Shown one piece after another: positions 44,311 through 57,229 of a stretch of DNA of 64,000 nt. The DNA is from Stichopus chloronotus. Its lineage: Eukaryota > Echinodermata > Holothuroidea > Aspidochirotida > Stichopodidae. The position numbers and the translations under genes are program-made. Every line of letters starts with the position of its first letter. The first letter of the stretch is position 1. The notes beneath the pieces are model-generated. The model did not search any database, was not told the origin of the DNA, and worked only from the letters and a program-made list of their open reading frames with translations. Where the stretch lies: NCBI GenBank assembly GCA_021234535.1, contig CM037842.1:23809106-23873105 (forward strand), read 5' to 3'.

Positions 44311-45413
44311 ACAAACAAAGATATGTTCATCCCCAATCAATACATTTGCCAAGTGCTCCGAGAACAAATGAAAAAGATGCATAATTTTTTATTCTTGCAT
44401 CAACTCAACCAAATCTGATATGTATTAGCATTTTCATTGATTTGCTTTTGCTTTCCTTAATTTGAGAAACTGCAGACATGAGATCGGTGTGTCAAGACTT
44501 TGCATATGCATCTTATAACACCCAACAAGCGCTTTTTTCCGGCCTTCTGGGAATTTTTTTTTTAATTTCCTTTTACGCTCCGCCCCAACCGATGTTGGCG
44601 CTCCGCTTAGATATACTTTATATCGAGAACGTTGTGACAGCTGCTTATGTGACACCATTTTGCAGCAAACTCTACCACCTTAGTGAACCTACCTGAAACA
44701 TGATATTGGCAATGAAATGGCCTTTATACATGTTTGCTTTTCACATGTATCACCGTTTGACTAACCTACATGCATGAACATACAATGTTCGCGCAAGTTG
44801 GAGTCAAAATGACCCCTAAAATCGCACCTCTCTGTACAGAAACCCTAATAGTCCGGTCGGTACTCCAACCTCCAATACCAGGAAAGAGCAGAGGGTATTT
44901 CTATTATACAGCACCCCCCCCCCCCCAGGCATTTTCGCCCCGTCTGACTGAAACTACTTGCCCCGTCACTGCTCAACTTTATACATGCTTGTTAAGAATC
45001 CTCATATTGGTCCATTTCAGTCAGGTGACCGTTTATTACCCTACGGGTAAGGTAAGGTCAATTTTAGAGGAAAATCAAAGCCAAAAAAATACAATGAAAA
45101 CGTAGATCGATAATGTATTGTCGTCTGCTATGTAATACAAAACAATGGTGGTCTATCGCACACCAACATCATTGACATGCGAATCTTGTCTCTCTCGGGG
45201 TTCGGTTTCAAAATGAAAAAAATGAAAATGCGGTTACTTTCAGTTTTTAAATCCTTTTTGTATATATGGAATATACTAATTTCCTTTGGACCTGTGCATT
45301 AAATGCAGGATGATGCACTCTCGGGGGTTAATGCTAGTGATATACGAGAGAGCATCCCGAGTGCACCCTGCAGCAAAAGTATTAACACCCAGAATTTTCA
45401 TTTCTCTTGACAG

Positions 45414-45507
45414 AGATGTAACTCGTTTGACCAACCAAACCAGTCGCCCCGATTCTGTCTATAACATCAGAAAGTATCATCGGAGTGGACAGTGTCCGTG
45501 CCTACAG
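45414..45507 (+). CDS. Copy B exon 22 (TMD2), +1 frameshift
   Basis: 94 bases against 93 in copy A. The surplus base is within AACCAGTCGCCCCGATT (copy A AACCATCTCTCCGATT), near 45444-45450. RDVTRLTNQTS is then followed by wrong-frame residues; the SIIGVDSVRAY-coding bases survive in the other frame. Confidence 0.9.
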
Positions 45508-46183
45508 GTGAAAGATTACGTGTCAGCTTCTGTAATGAACAGTGGAGGTCTTCGGTGACCAAACAAAACAAAACGAAATAAAGAGGAATAAAAAAATAGT
45601 ACATGGTATTTAATATAAAAAGATCACTATATATAGACTGATAACAAAGGGTCAGAGTGTAGATTGTAGAAAAAAAAGTACGTAGTGACCTAACACCTAC
45701 AAGATAGGGTGATGGTAAAGGGGTCAGGGTATTTTAGGATTTCTAGTCAGTACTTCTGAATGCAAAATAGCAGGTCGGTTTAAAGCCTCAAATTTACGCA
45801 AATCCTTCAAATTTTTACTTTAAGGTAACTATATCCGACATTTATCTTGGCAACAGTCATGACATGTCTGTGTGCAACTTGTGTGGATCTGGGAAAAAAC
45901 TTTCCTTGCCATTAGCATTCAATATTTCAAGCTTCTGGAACTTGTTAATGCTCCAGACATTCGTCATTGGAATTGTGATTTAGTGATTCTTGCTTCATGG
46001 TTATAAAAATTAAAGCCTATGATTTCTTTTTTGTAAGTGACGGATTTGAGATTCAACCGCTGTTTATGAAAATCAGTTAAGGCATGTGCTCTCCGTTCAT
46101 TCTCTTGAGTTCTCTTCGAAATATTACAGGCTTTTCAGTTATGCATCTAATGTTTTTTTAAAATTATTATTATTATTATTCAG

Positions 46184-46286
46184 GAAACAAGCCACTACGT
46201 ACGTCTCTCTCATGGAGAAAATTGACCTGAATGTACTGGTGGTGCTCTTACATCGAGTGATACTAAGATGGCTCTTGTTCAACCTG
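46184..46286 (+). CDS. Copy B exon 23 (TMD2)
   Basis: RKQATTYVSLMEKIDLNVLV, then VLLHRVILRWLLFNL. Coding bases are intact. The acceptor is preceded by a (TTA)n microsatellite instead of a pyrimidine tract. Confidence 0.92.
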
Positions 46287-46845
46287 GTAAAAGTAAAAAA
46301 AAATAATATCTACAGCAAAAATAGTCTCAGCTTTGCTAGAATGCCGCACTGGGACTCGGAAATTTTTGCAGATATTTAAATAGTGCTCTCATCATGAAAA
46401 TACCTAGTAGTCTAGTGATTGAAAGGGTAAAATCTATTCATTCAAGGTGTATAAACATAGCCACGTTTACCTACACCAGACCGATCCATACAAGCTGTCA
46501 GCAAGTCATGTGATTTTAAGTAAATGTAATACATGGAATCATACATGGACCGTCTGCCATTAGTACTCATGGACTGGGGACAAGACATAAACCTAGACGC
46601 CCCACCGTGGTTATATTTTCTTCTTACTATATTTGAAATACCAAATGTATTAAAAAGAAAGATCAGACGAAACATTGATTTGTCATGTATAATATACAAC
46701 GTCCCATATCGGTCAATATAATTTTTAATTTTGATGTTCGTCATCAACTGTCAGTTTTAATAACACCCCCCCCCCCCAATTAATCATATCAAAGTAAGCA
46801 GTTTTATGTAACGTATGTATGTATTATTCGTTTTGTGCATTCAAG

Positions 46846-46960
46846 TCCATGGTGTCCTCCTTAGTCTTCACCGTGATTGCTATTTCAACCGTTGCCGCCG
46901 AAGATTTTCTCCGATTATCTCCAAGTTTGGTCGGTTTGGGCGCTATCGTCTGCTCTCGAT
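46846..46960 (+). CDS. Copy B exon 24 (TMD2), +1 frameshift
   Basis: SMVSSLVFTVIAISTVAAED, then LSPSLVGL and a surplus G: GGTTTGGGCGCTATC (46933-46947) against GGTTTGGCGATATC in copy A. 115 bases instead of 114, so the ISSALD end is out of frame. Confidence 0.9.
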
Positions 46961-47686
46961 GTGAGTTCTGTAACTGCATGACTCTTTACGTAAAATATGA
47001 AACTTAAGACTCCAACACCAAAGAGACAAGTGTTCTTCAGTGCTTTGGGACTGGAATTTGAAATTATTGAATTATTAAAAAGTTGTTTCAATAATCAAAA
47101 TAGCTTGGTAACTAAAAATACCAAAGATCATTATCTACTCAGAATGGAGCAAACTTCCGACATACAACACACATTATGACTTTGCTTTACAAAGTGAAGG
47201 GGAAAAGGATTGGTAATAATTAGATAACAAACCTGACCGAAGTCAGAAGTTTGATTTTGCTTCATGCATTGCTGACATTGTCCTTATGGAATAACCTATA
47301 AGTCTCTCGCGGGAAAACAAATATGTTTTCAAAAGTGGCTGTAACTCCTCGGATTTGGCTTTGTGTTACCACATACACAAATATATATTGACATAAAACT
47401 AAAGTAATAGATTTTCATGGATGGTAGAGGAACTACAATATTTTTAGGTCAATCCACATGATTGGAGGATTGGTGCACAGGAAACTTAAGGTCTTTTGAA
47501 GGCCTATATATTCATACAGTTTTGTCTGTTTGTTCGTTTAGACGTAACTGATCACTCCTCACATTTGTTTTTTTTTCTTACATATTCTGTTTCACTGTCT
47601 CTTTCACTTTCTCTTTCACTGTCATTAAATATAAAGAAAAATAACCGACAATAATAAAATAATGACGCTATTCTCATGACTGCCAG

Positions 47687-47798
47687 ATATCCTCCATCGT
47701 TGTTGGGTCAATGGTATCCTTTGCATTTCTGGAGACGTCCTTAGATTCTGTCCAGAGAATTCATACGTACTCTTGCATCCCAACTGAAGATTACACAG
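47687..47798 (+). CDS. Copy B exon 25 (TMD2 end)
   Basis: ISSIVVGSMVSFAFLETSLD, then SVQRIHTYSCIPTEDYTG. Intact, with a normal GT donor (ACAG|GTGAGT). Confidence 0.93.
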
Positions 47799-48211
47799 GT
47801 GAGTCAATATATAGAATCTATCAGGAAGCATAACAGAATAAGCATATCTTTGGACGGTGTTTACTTACTGAAAAAAATGGACGATAAATTTGAAAAAGTA
47901 TGACAAAACAACAAAATGGTGACTTCATTTAATGACAATAAGAGGGAGATACGTATGGTACATCTACAGTATATTGACACGAATTATTAGGATAATTTAA
48001 ACGAAAATGACTTAGGGCAAAAAGATGAAAAATAAATATAGTAGTAGTTACAGTAACTTATTCTGTGAAACTCATTAAAGTTATAAATCCGCCATTATCT
48101 TTCTTTAAAAGTGTACAAAAATAAAAAAAAATCGTAAAATGTCTTTATTACAGCATTCGTCTCTGAGGCTGGTTTCTTTGTTGTGTTACGCGGTTCATAT
48201 ATATTTTTCAG

Positions 48212-48339
48212 GTATGGAACCACCAGCCAACTGGCCTGAGAGCGGAAACGTAACAGTTGAAAATCTATCAGTGAAGTACGCGGTACATCTGGACCCTGTT
48301 CTCAGAGATGTGTCCCTTCAGATATCAAGCAAAGAAAAG
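48212..48339 (+). CDS. Copy B exon 26 (NBD2 start)
   Basis: GMEPPANWPESGNVTVENLS, as in copy A; almost every base is identical to 13860-13987. Confidence 0.95.
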
Positions 48340-48371
48340 GTGAGACCTCCCTCCGTGTACGTAAAGAGAAA

Positions 48372-48597
48372 GGACAGGTGCGCTCACTCGTAATAGTGAT
48401 GGACAGGTGCGTTCACTTGTAATAGTGATGGACAGGTGCGTTCACTTGTAATAGTGATGGACAGGTGCGTTCACTTGTAATAGTGATGGACAGGTGCGTT
48501 CACTTGTAATAGTGATGGACAGGTGCGTTCACTCGTAATAGTGATGGACAGGTGCGTTCACTCGTAATAGTGATGGACAGGTGCGTTCACTGGTAAT
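48372..48597. repeat. 29-bp minisatellite, 8 copies (copy B)
   Basis: Same unit as 14020-14129, starting at the same distance (33 bases) from the donor, with eight units instead of four. Units 1, 6 and 7 have ACTCG, units 2-5 ACTTG and unit 8 ACTGG. This suggests internal amplification. Confidence 0.93.
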
Positions 48598-49048
48598 CAT
48601 TATTAGAGAAAAGACGCTTTCATTGGAGTAAATGAAGATTCACTTTTGACTCAAATGTATCAATTCAGAACTCACTTTCAACCTCTTAAATTGCCCATAT
48701 GCGTTCGTATACTTGCATTTTGGAACTTAAACAGCAAAATATATCTGAGCTATCCAGACGAAGCTATAAACACAGATATTAATGCAGACTGCCAGAGTGG
48801 TCCAAATTCTTGCACTTGATCAAGTCTTAGTCACTTCTAGAACTTTCCATAGTTTGAGAAACATCCAATAAAAGTGTAGTAGTATTGGTTTAATTTACAA
48901 ATAATTGTAAATTCCACTTCAAATAAGTGAACAAGGAAAACCTATCAATCAGTTTGTTTTTCACGTCATACTACTACTTTTGACTAAAAACTGAGCCCAA
49001 CTAAGCTCAAGAATACCTGTTATATTTTCATATTAATCTATTTCTTAG

Positions 49049-49127
49049 ATTGGTGTTTGCGGTCCAACTGGGTCCGGTAAATCTACCTTAACCTTGAGTT
49101 TTCTGAGACTACTAATCCAAACTAAAG
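49049..49127 (+). CDS. Copy B exon 27 (NBD2 Walker A)
   Basis: IGVCGPTGSGKSTLTLSFL. Walker A GPTGSGKS. Nearly identical to copy A 14573-14651. Confidence 0.95.
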
Positions 49128-49477
49128 GTTTGTCAAAACTTCCACTGGTCATCTGAAAGTAATTGACTTGTATCAATGTTACGTCAAAGACTGGGTGACT
49201 GTTCTGTAAAGAAGACATAAATTATGGTTTCTGTGGTATTATATATTGCATATTGTATTACCCGCTATTTATTCTTCGAAATTTTGTTTATAGTTATTAT
49301 ATCATCCCTGTTCTGTTTATAACTTCATATGTTTGATTCCAAACATTTAAAATGAACAAAAGGAAAGAAAGAAAGACTTACCTGAATAAAGAGTGTATTT
49401 TAATTTCATGTGGGTGAATTAAACATCTTCAATTCAGATTGCCATGTGGAAATACATTGCGTTTGTTTTCCTCATAG

Positions 49478-49586
49478 GTCGTATAATCATAGATGGTCTC
49501 GACATTGCCACTGTATCGATAAGAACCCTTCGAGAGAGAATATCTATGATACCACAGGATCCCATCATATACAGCGATACCATACG
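49478..49586 (+). CDS. Copy B exon 28 (NBD2 Q-loop)
   Basis: GRIIIDGLDIATVSIRTLRE, then ISMIPQDPIIYSDTIR. Nearly identical to copy A. Intact. Confidence 0.95.
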
Positions 49587-49899
49587 GTAAGTGATCGTTA
49601 TGGCTACACTTGCTGTAAGGGTGACTGGAACAGTCAGCCAAAAGATTAATGAAAGACTAATCACAGTTTTGTCACACTTCCAGTAGCCACACTTAGTGCC
49701 CTTATGCAAAACATTTGACAGTTTCGAACCACATGAAGTAATAACATGGAAAAATTAATAACAACATGAAGTCACTGGGAACAACAAAACTAGTGACATA
49801 GCAATAAAAATGTACCAACTACCAATTTAAATTGACTCATATGAAGTTAATGATACGAAGTAACATATAACAAAAAGCCCTTCATTTCAATATTACTCT

Positions 49900-50938
49900 A
49901 ACAGATAAATAGCAAATCATATGCATTTAAAAAGCAGCTCAAAGTTCATTTCATTACAAACTACCTTTGAACTACCGTTGTAGGTTAGACAGGCCCGTAA
50001 GGCAGCAACCTGTCATAGAGGGCGTCCTATAGGTCAACTCAAACGACGCAGACACAGTAGAAGACCAGAAACACGTTTCTTGAGTTCTCTCTTTATTAAC
50101 TCTAACTTCGGTCTACTTGTACTTCTGTCTGTATGTCTGTGTATCTGTACAGTATGTCTGTCTAACTGTCTGTCTGTCTGGTGACGTGCTCCTTTACAGT
50201 TTTAACACTATACTTCGTAACTCTTTACTTCAAAACCCGTTGATAAACGGTAAATTTGGGCTATTTTGCTCTTGTAGCAATGGGTACGAACGTCACCCCT
50301 TTCTCTTCAATCGGTCTCTGCTCTTGTTGCCGAACGACGGAATGGCTCTAACTTTAATATACATCTTATTTAAGTACGAACAAAAAAAAAAATGGAAATG
50401 TGCCTTCTTAAGGTCTATGGTTGTCATCCTGATCGTATTTGGTCAAGATGCCGTGGCATGTCTACGCAACGGATTAAATTACACTTTATAACCAAAAAAA
50501 AAGAACTATGAAATAGATGGAGCACGAAACTTAATGAGTATTCATGAGATGAGCAATGAGGCCGCTGGCCGCTCGACGTTATAACAAAGACATTCCAAAC
50601 TCAGGAAATTGAGGGCGGGCTAGATTAGTTTACAATCCCAAACAACCGTCTTTTTTGCTTTTCTGTTCTCTGTTCTTGATGTTTTTTGTGCTTTTCTTTT
50701 TATGTCTTGTATTTCTGTCTGTCTCTAAGGGGTGTCAACACCCACAAGCTCCTAGGAGCTTTTAGTTGCCACTCCTCAGTCTCTTACCTTTTTTTTGTTG
50801 AGTAAAGTAATTATTTTATGATGTGTCTAAGCATGATGATCCTTATATACTGTAATTTCGTTACTTTTCCACTCTCAGAATATTGTTATGTTTTTATATT
50901 AAAGTAAGAGATTGGAATAAAGTCATACTGAACTGAAA
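49900..50938 (+). mobile_element. 5'-truncated LINE 3' end in copy B intron 28
   Basis: A short frame SKSYAFKKQLKVHFITNYL and TGA (49910-49969) looks like the C-terminus of a CR1/L2-like reverse transcriptase. A roughly 1-kb tract with no long frame follows, then ATTGGAATAAAGTCATACTG and a short ACTGAACTGAA tail, a typical LINE 3' microsatellite. The left border is uncertain. Confidence 0.5.
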
Positions 50939-51016
50939 TCTGTATCCGAAAAAGAAAAGCTAGCTGAGACTACAGACAATACAGTACTTACTAGCTTCGA
51001 TATATCTTCCTTGCAG

Positions 51017-51120
51017 GGATGTTGTCGGCATGGGGAACAAAGTGAGCGATGAAGTTATATGGGACGCCCTAGACAAAGTTGAGCTGAAGGCTAAAATATC
51101 AAGTCTTCCAAACGGCTTAG
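51017..51120 (+). CDS. Copy B exon 29 (NBD2)
   Basis: RDVVGMGNKVSDEVIWDALD, then KVELKAKISSLPNGL. Phase 2 in, phase 1 out. Intact. Confidence 0.93.
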
Positions 51121-52230
51121 GTAGGTAACGAATGAACATTATTATTGTAGGTTATACAAGCAGGCCTAGACGTAATTTTACCCATTTGATATTTTACAGT
51201 TTTGGACAACTGTTACACAGTGCTTAAAGGTGGTATGTCATAACGTGTTATGTAAGTTTATTTTTAAAAACGCAATTTCATGGCTGTTATGTGGCATGGA
51301 GTTTCATGCATGTGGCAAGACATAGAGTGACCATTTAGCTATTAAGGACGCAAGGCACCAAAAGACATGCCTGAACGGCTGCGGGTAACCTTGACCGCAT
51401 TAAACATGTCTCTACTGGTTCCCATAGGTGGTAATTTGATTTTGAAATGGGGGGGGGGGGGCATCCCACCTAAACGCCACTCATGTCACACAACCAAAGT
51501 CCTCACTGGTAGGGCACATCGTGAGACGCAGGCAAAAGCCTTGAAGTAAAAGCTTCGTTAAGCATTGATGACTCTCTCTAAGTGGTTTTACGCTGGAGAA
51601 CGACGCAAAGATATAAGGGGGCTGAGTGCTTTCAAAACTACCTAAGAGGAGGGCCACCATCAGTTGGCGAACACTGTGCGCACAAGAAAATCTTTGGCTT
51701 TTCAAACCCCCAGATTGGGACGGGGGGAGGGGAATGTAGTTGCCGCAATTCCAGGATGTTCTGAGTTCTATGTCAACAGCTTTGAAATGGATATTTCATT
51801 TCTGCAATTTTTCAATTAAAGGACCAACTAAATCTATGGAAATTGTAATAAATATCAGATGGATTGACATCATAACAATCGTAAGAAATTACCCATCCTC
51901 TTTCTGTTATTGTTGAGGCACTAAGCAAATATTTGGGAGGGGTTGCATGGAACACACCTTTAGCCTCGCCCCAAACTTTTTTTTTCATTTTGGGATCAGA
52001 GTCCCCACAGTCAGTGGTCACTGTCTTTATATAGAGACATTTTGGATAAACAATGCGTCTCAGACTGCGGGAATGGCACTTTTGAGTCTCACTAGCAAAT
52101 TTCAGGTAAGTTTCGTTTATTTTGTTCTTATTTACACGTTCCACTCAAAATAGTGGAAGGGACATGTCCTCCCCGGGCCCCTCCCCCGGATTGACACCCA
52201 TGGTCACACTAATGAATTTATTTCTTCTAG

Positions 52231-52364
52231 ATTCTTACACTTCGAACGAGGGTTCCAACTTCAGTATGGGAGAAAAACAGCTTCTCTGCATTGCAAGGGC
52301 GATACTAAGAGAATCCAAAATAGTGATAATGGACGAGCCCACAGCGTCAATTGACGTTGAAACG
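52231..52364 (+). CDS. Copy B exon 30 (NBD2 signature, Walker B)
   Basis: [20 protein letters not shown], then [15 protein letters not shown]. Same FSMGEKQ signature and catalytic Glu as copy A. Intact. Confidence 0.95.
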
Positions 52365-52751
52365 GTATGTATGAACAACATAAGGAATGATAAGAGGGAA
52401 AATACCCCAAAGAGCCCTCACATTGCCTGGGATTACCAAAGTCATCTACAACTTATATGGATGGTTAACGATACCAATGTAGCAGAGAGTTACGTTTCTA
52501 CCAACAAAACAAAAACGTATATGAGAGACGATAGATGAAAGGACAACGAAGCAACCGAATGAAGAAAGAAACCCAGTTGATTGCCCCGATTGAAAAACAA
52601 TAATAAGTAGAGATTATGCATTCGTGTTCCGTGTTCCGAACTCAGCCTTCTGTAGAAAATAGTCAACTTAAGTTTAACTAAGATTCTTAAGTTAAAGTAC
52701 AACTTAAGAACCGCGTAGTAGGTAAAATCCCCCTTTTTCGATTTCTTTTAG

Positions 52752-52814
52752 GAAAAACGCCTACAAGAGGTTAAAGCCAACGTCTTCGGGGACAAAACCG
52801 TGATTACTATTGCC
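52752..52814 (+). CDS. Copy B exon 31
   Basis: EKRLQEVKANVFGDKTVITI plus A, 21 codons, phase 0. Intact. Confidence 0.93.
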
Positions 52815-53198
52815 GTAAGTTCTCACACATCAATAATGGGACAAAATAATGAACAATGACCTTTCACTATCTGGCAGGTTGAAATTGCTAGAATCAAATA
52901 AATATAACCTAAAGAGACAATCAATGCTATTGAACAGATGGCAATATAACCTGCATATGAATTTTGACAATAATGCAACTTTCGCCTGGTCAGAGCAATT
53001 GCCGAGAGAACAATGCGCATGAACTATGCCCATGGATTGACAGTAAAAGTAAAGGGCGCACATATTTTAGGAGAGCGCCCCTTATTTTAGGCTAGTTTCT
53101 TCGAATAAACATTCTCTATCACCTTTCCCACCAATTGATATCAACCAAGTAGAACACTTTGCTCTCAACAATGTGGTTGCATTTCATTTCTTCCGCAG

Positions 53199-53342
53199 CA
53201 CCGTCTGAGGACCATAATGAATTCAGATAAAATATTGGTGTTGGACAATGGCCGCCTCGCTGAATACTACGAACCTTCAATACTCCTGGCCAATAGTGAC
53301 AGCATCTTTGCTTCACTAGTACGAGAAGCTTTTCAAGAATAA
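53199..53342 (+). CDS. Copy B last exon (H-loop, stop)
   Basis: [20 protein letters not shown], then [13 protein letters not shown] and TAA at 53340-53342. Two codons longer than copy A. The H-loop His is present. Confidence 0.94.
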   Translation, partial: HRLRTIMNSDKILVLDNGRLAEYYEPSILLANSDSIFASLVREAFQE

Positions 53343-53683
53343 TTAGGGTTCAATGAGTTTAAGACATACAGTTTGCCATAAATATGATATTTTGATCACT
53401 ATGTGCAAATTTAAGAAATATTGATGTGTAAGTTTCAAGAAGTATGCTTCAAAAGACTTGTTTCAAGCTGAATATTTCAAGAGACATTTCGAACGCAACG
53501 TGTAGCTAACTTGAAAAAAAATATATAGGCCTATGTGTATACAGACACCAATGCGACCGTGGTACTATACTATAGTTAATCCTCCTTTATTCGTTTCGTA
53601 CAGGTAGTGGTCGCTTTATTAATCGAATGGTGGAATCCGATTATCATGGTAGCGAAATATTATACTTCCATTAAAATCTAAGG

Positions 53684-53842
53684 TTCACGGTATTTACAAA
53701 CAGACAACCGGTGGTTTCACGGTATTTAAAAACAGACAACCGGTGGTTTCACGGTATTTAAAAACAGACAACCGGTGGTTTCACGGTATTTAAAAACAGA
53801 CAACCGGTGGTTTCACGGTATTTTAAAAAGTCAACCAGTGTA
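53684..53842. repeat. 32-bp minisatellite, about 4.7 copies
   Basis: Unit CACGGTATTTAAAAACAGAC + AACCGGTGGTTT. Almost perfect copies (first has TTTACAAA, last decays). Contains the palindrome ACCGGT. It lies 340 bases after the copy B stop. Confidence 0.92.
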
Positions 53843-53945
53843 ATCGGAAGCCTGAATAAGTTACTTCGATTGTGACCGGTTTTTCACACACTTTAAACAT
53901 TTACAAAAATAAGTTAAGATTGCAAATGTGATATATAGATATAGA

Positions 53946-54316
53946 AATCGATGTTAGTAAGAAGAGTGGTGTCGGGTATAACTTGAGAGACACCCCTCAT
54001 GGACGAATTGAATTATGTTTAGAAATGGTTACAAGGGGGTGCGCTCCATTTGGCTGTCCTCATTTGTCAATGTTGCAGTGCCATGTTCGATACCGTAAGC
54101 TACCTCTTCACCGGTGTAAAGCAGGATCTTACGTCACCAAACTATACTCTGAGTCAATGATGAAACTGACGGTTATTACAGACTTGAGTCATTTTGTTAA
54201 TGCTTATGTGATCACTTCCGTCTATTACCTTGAATAAATCTATGTTAGTAAGAAGAGTGGTGTCGGGTATAACTTGAGAGACACTCCTCATGGATTGAAT
54301 TATGTCTAGAAATGGT
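53946..54316. repeat. Direct repeat, about 75 bases, 291 bases apart
   Basis: ATGTTAGTAAGAAGAGTGGT and following bases at 53951 recur at 54242 through GAAATGGTT. The second copy has small deletions. The pair directly precedes the LINE and may come from duplicated 5' sequence of that element. Confidence 0.85.
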
Positions 54317-54321
54317 TGTCC

Positions 54322-56650
54322 TCATTAGAACCTTTTATAGTAAATTTTGTGAAATATATAATAGAAATTGCCCTTTAAGAAACTTCAAGTCTAAGAAGAA
54401 TTTACAGAGATCACCCTGGATTACCACAGGCATTCTTCAGTCTATTCGAAAGAAGAATATCCTGTATTGTAAGCACAAAAGAAGCCCCACTGAATATAAT
54501 TTTCTCAGGTACAGAAATTACAAAAATAGATTAACCACTGTAGTCCGTAACGCTAGACAGTCCCACTATACTAATTTTTTTCACTGAGAATAAAGGAGAT
54601 AGCAAGAAGATATGAACTGTTATAAATAAGCTATTAAATAGAGGGCATCCTAGCTCTCATTGTTCAAGTCCAAGTTTCGCTTCTACAAGAGACTCAAGTA
54701 TAATGGACTATGCTGTCAAGTTTAATGACTTTTTTTCAACTGTTGGTGAAAACCTAGCCAATGAGATAGGTGACAGCAATGTCAATTTCGAGTCATATTT
54801 AAATGAAATTAATGTGTCTAATACCTGCGTTTTACATCCTGTAAGCCAGGAGGAAGTTATATCTACTATTCTATAATTACAAAACGCAAAATCACTAGGC
54901 TATGATGATATAACCAATGAAGTATTAAAACATGTGTATGAATATATTGTGGATCCACTTACTCATATTTTGAACTTATCTTTCAGAGAGGGAATTTTCC
55001 CGAATGAATTAAAGATTGCTAAAGTATACCTGTGTGTAAGTCTGGTGATTCGGATATGGTATCTAATTATCGCCCTGTGTCAGTGTTACCAGCTATTTCT
55101 AAGATCTCTGAAAGACTCGTTTATAATAGACTTTTTAATTTTATAAATAAGCATGCATAATCTTTTATATACCGGACAGTATGGTTTTAGGGAAAATCAC
55201 TCTACATATATGGCCGCCTTCAAATTTGTGGACGACATTGTATGTAGTCTTGATAATTGGGCTTCTACTGTAGCCTTGTTTATTGATCTATCAAAGGCAT
55301 TTGATACCATTAATCATAGTATTTTACTCAATAAATTGTATAAGTACGGAGTAAGGGGTGTGGCATTAAATTGGTTTAGAAGTTATCTCGAAAACAGAAA
55401 ACAATTTGTCCGGTACAAAGGTAAAAGATTCTAACAAGAAGGAAATTTCTGTAGGTGTTCCACAAGGTTCTATTTTGGGACCTTTATTGTTTATACTATA
55501 TATTAATGATATGTATCGATCTTCTGATTTACTCAAGTTTGTACTCTTTGCTGATGACACTACTGTCTATTGCCACAATCATAACGTAAACGAAGCCCTT
55601 CAAATGGCATCCTTAGAATTAAATCGTGTTGCTGACTGGCTAGCTGCTAACAAGTTATCCTTAAATATTAACAAAACTAAGTTGTTGGTTTTTGATAACA
55701 GCAGAGGAGATAACTCTCATTTTTTCTTAAATTTCAAAGGTACCATTATAAAAAAATAGTAATTTCACAAAGTTTTTAGGTATCACAATTGACAATAAGC
55801 TTTCTTGAAAAAATCACATTGACAATGTTGCAAAATCTGTCTCTAGAATAGTCGGTGTTATGAATAGATTAAGGTATCATCTTCCGGTTAACACTTTGTT
55901 GACTATCTACAACTCTCTAGTAGACCTACATCTTACTTACAGTATTTTACTCTGGGGAAATTCCTCCCAAACTTACCTCGATAAACTTCTTGTTCTTCAA
56001 CAGAGGGCTGTCCGCTTAATCTCAAATATTCCACTTTACACCCATACACTTCCGTATTTTTATAACCTCAATATTCTTACTCTAAAGGATCACTATAAAT
56101 ATCAGATAGGTATCTTCTTACAAAGACATCATAATAATCAACTTCCCCATGATTTGAACTCGTTTTTCCACCCACACAGTACTCATCATAACTATCGTAC
56201 AAGGGGAAGAGATAATCCGGTACAACCTTTCCCACGAACAATGTTTGCCCACTCTCAGGTGAGAAGCTATGGTGTACACCTCTGAAATTCCCTTGACACA
56301 AAATAACGTAATTCCTCAAATATTAATTTGTTTAAGCAGTACTTCAAAAAACATCTACTCTCTTTATACCTTTCTCAATCTCTCTTGTGTATTTTGAGCC
56401 TAAAATCCCTTGCGATTAATTTTTGCGTATATATGCGTACATTATTCCATTATGTTTTGTAATATTTAACGTTAACTTCTGGATTGGACCTAGACTAGAA
56501 AAGCTTTTAGCTTCATCTGGTTCCATTTTGTTTTTCTTTGATACATACGTTAATTTCTTTATATACACTTCATCTTGTATAAACGTTATTTATGTACTTC
56601 AATTGGAAAAACAAACAAACAAACACACACACAAACAAACAAACAAACCA
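54322..56650 (+). mobile_element. Decayed Jockey/CR1-type LINE with reverse transcriptase
   Basis: Broken frames in order: pre-RT region with SPWITTGILQSIRKKN (54312-54587); NDFFSTVGENLANEIGD (54730 on); RT start ITNEVLKHVYEYI (54910 on); [11 protein letters not shown] (55169 on); [17 protein letters not shown] (55270 on); VPQGSILGPLLFILYINDM (55458 on); LFADDTTV (55540 on, the YADD-type catalytic box); NKLSLNINKTKLLVF; then the CR1-like tail LVLQQRAVRLIS (55860-56285). There are several frameshifts and stops and no endonuclease domain, so it is dead and 5' truncated. A (CAAA)n run at 56610-56650 probably marks its 3' end. Clade is judged from motifs only. Confidence 0.9.
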
Positions 56651-56689
56651 ATCTTGACATGTTTTCAGATTACGTCACACCCAAATATA

Positions 56690-57060
56690 TAAGAGGTAGC
56701 CCATATGGCCCATTCTGAAGTTAGCCGCACCAATGTTGAACACTGCAAAGGGTTCCACTACCACAATGCTAATTTGACAAACCTTCCACATTGTTAAGCA
56801 AAATATGCAGAAAAGAAACATTGCATGATGTCATAAAATGGTTCATATGGTGCATATGTGACCAATAATCTTCACCAAGCTGAAGGAATCTCTACCATAG
56901 TAGTAATGTGACACAATTTCAACATTAATATCATACAACAAGAAGAGGCATTTTGCGTGATTTCATAAAATGGTCCATTTGGACCTTGGATCCCAAAATC
57001 GTGCACACCCCAAGACACCACTACCATAATGTACCGATTTACCAAGTATAAACTGTGTCC
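56690..57060. repeat. Diverged tandem repeats, unit about 130 bases
   Basis: Two to three copies with the shared core CATAAAATGGTYCATWTGG (56833 and 56966) and CYACCATAATG-like words. Not coding. Confidence 0.6.
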
Positions 57061-57229
57061 AAGATTTCTAACATGAGATATCGTGTTAAAAAGGTTTTGG
57101 GTATTTAATCTTTCATGTATACCTGATTCATGCCAGCAACGGGATTATGTGGGTATACGTTTTTGTGGGTATACGTTTTTTTTACACACACACATACAGC
57201 TTTGTTTTCCATTCAGTCGGAGGACCTCA

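Noticed and set aside
45286..45558. 90-codon frame over copy B exon 22
   Set aside because: Joins intron, the first half of the exon and wrong-frame sequence; a consequence of the +1 lesion.
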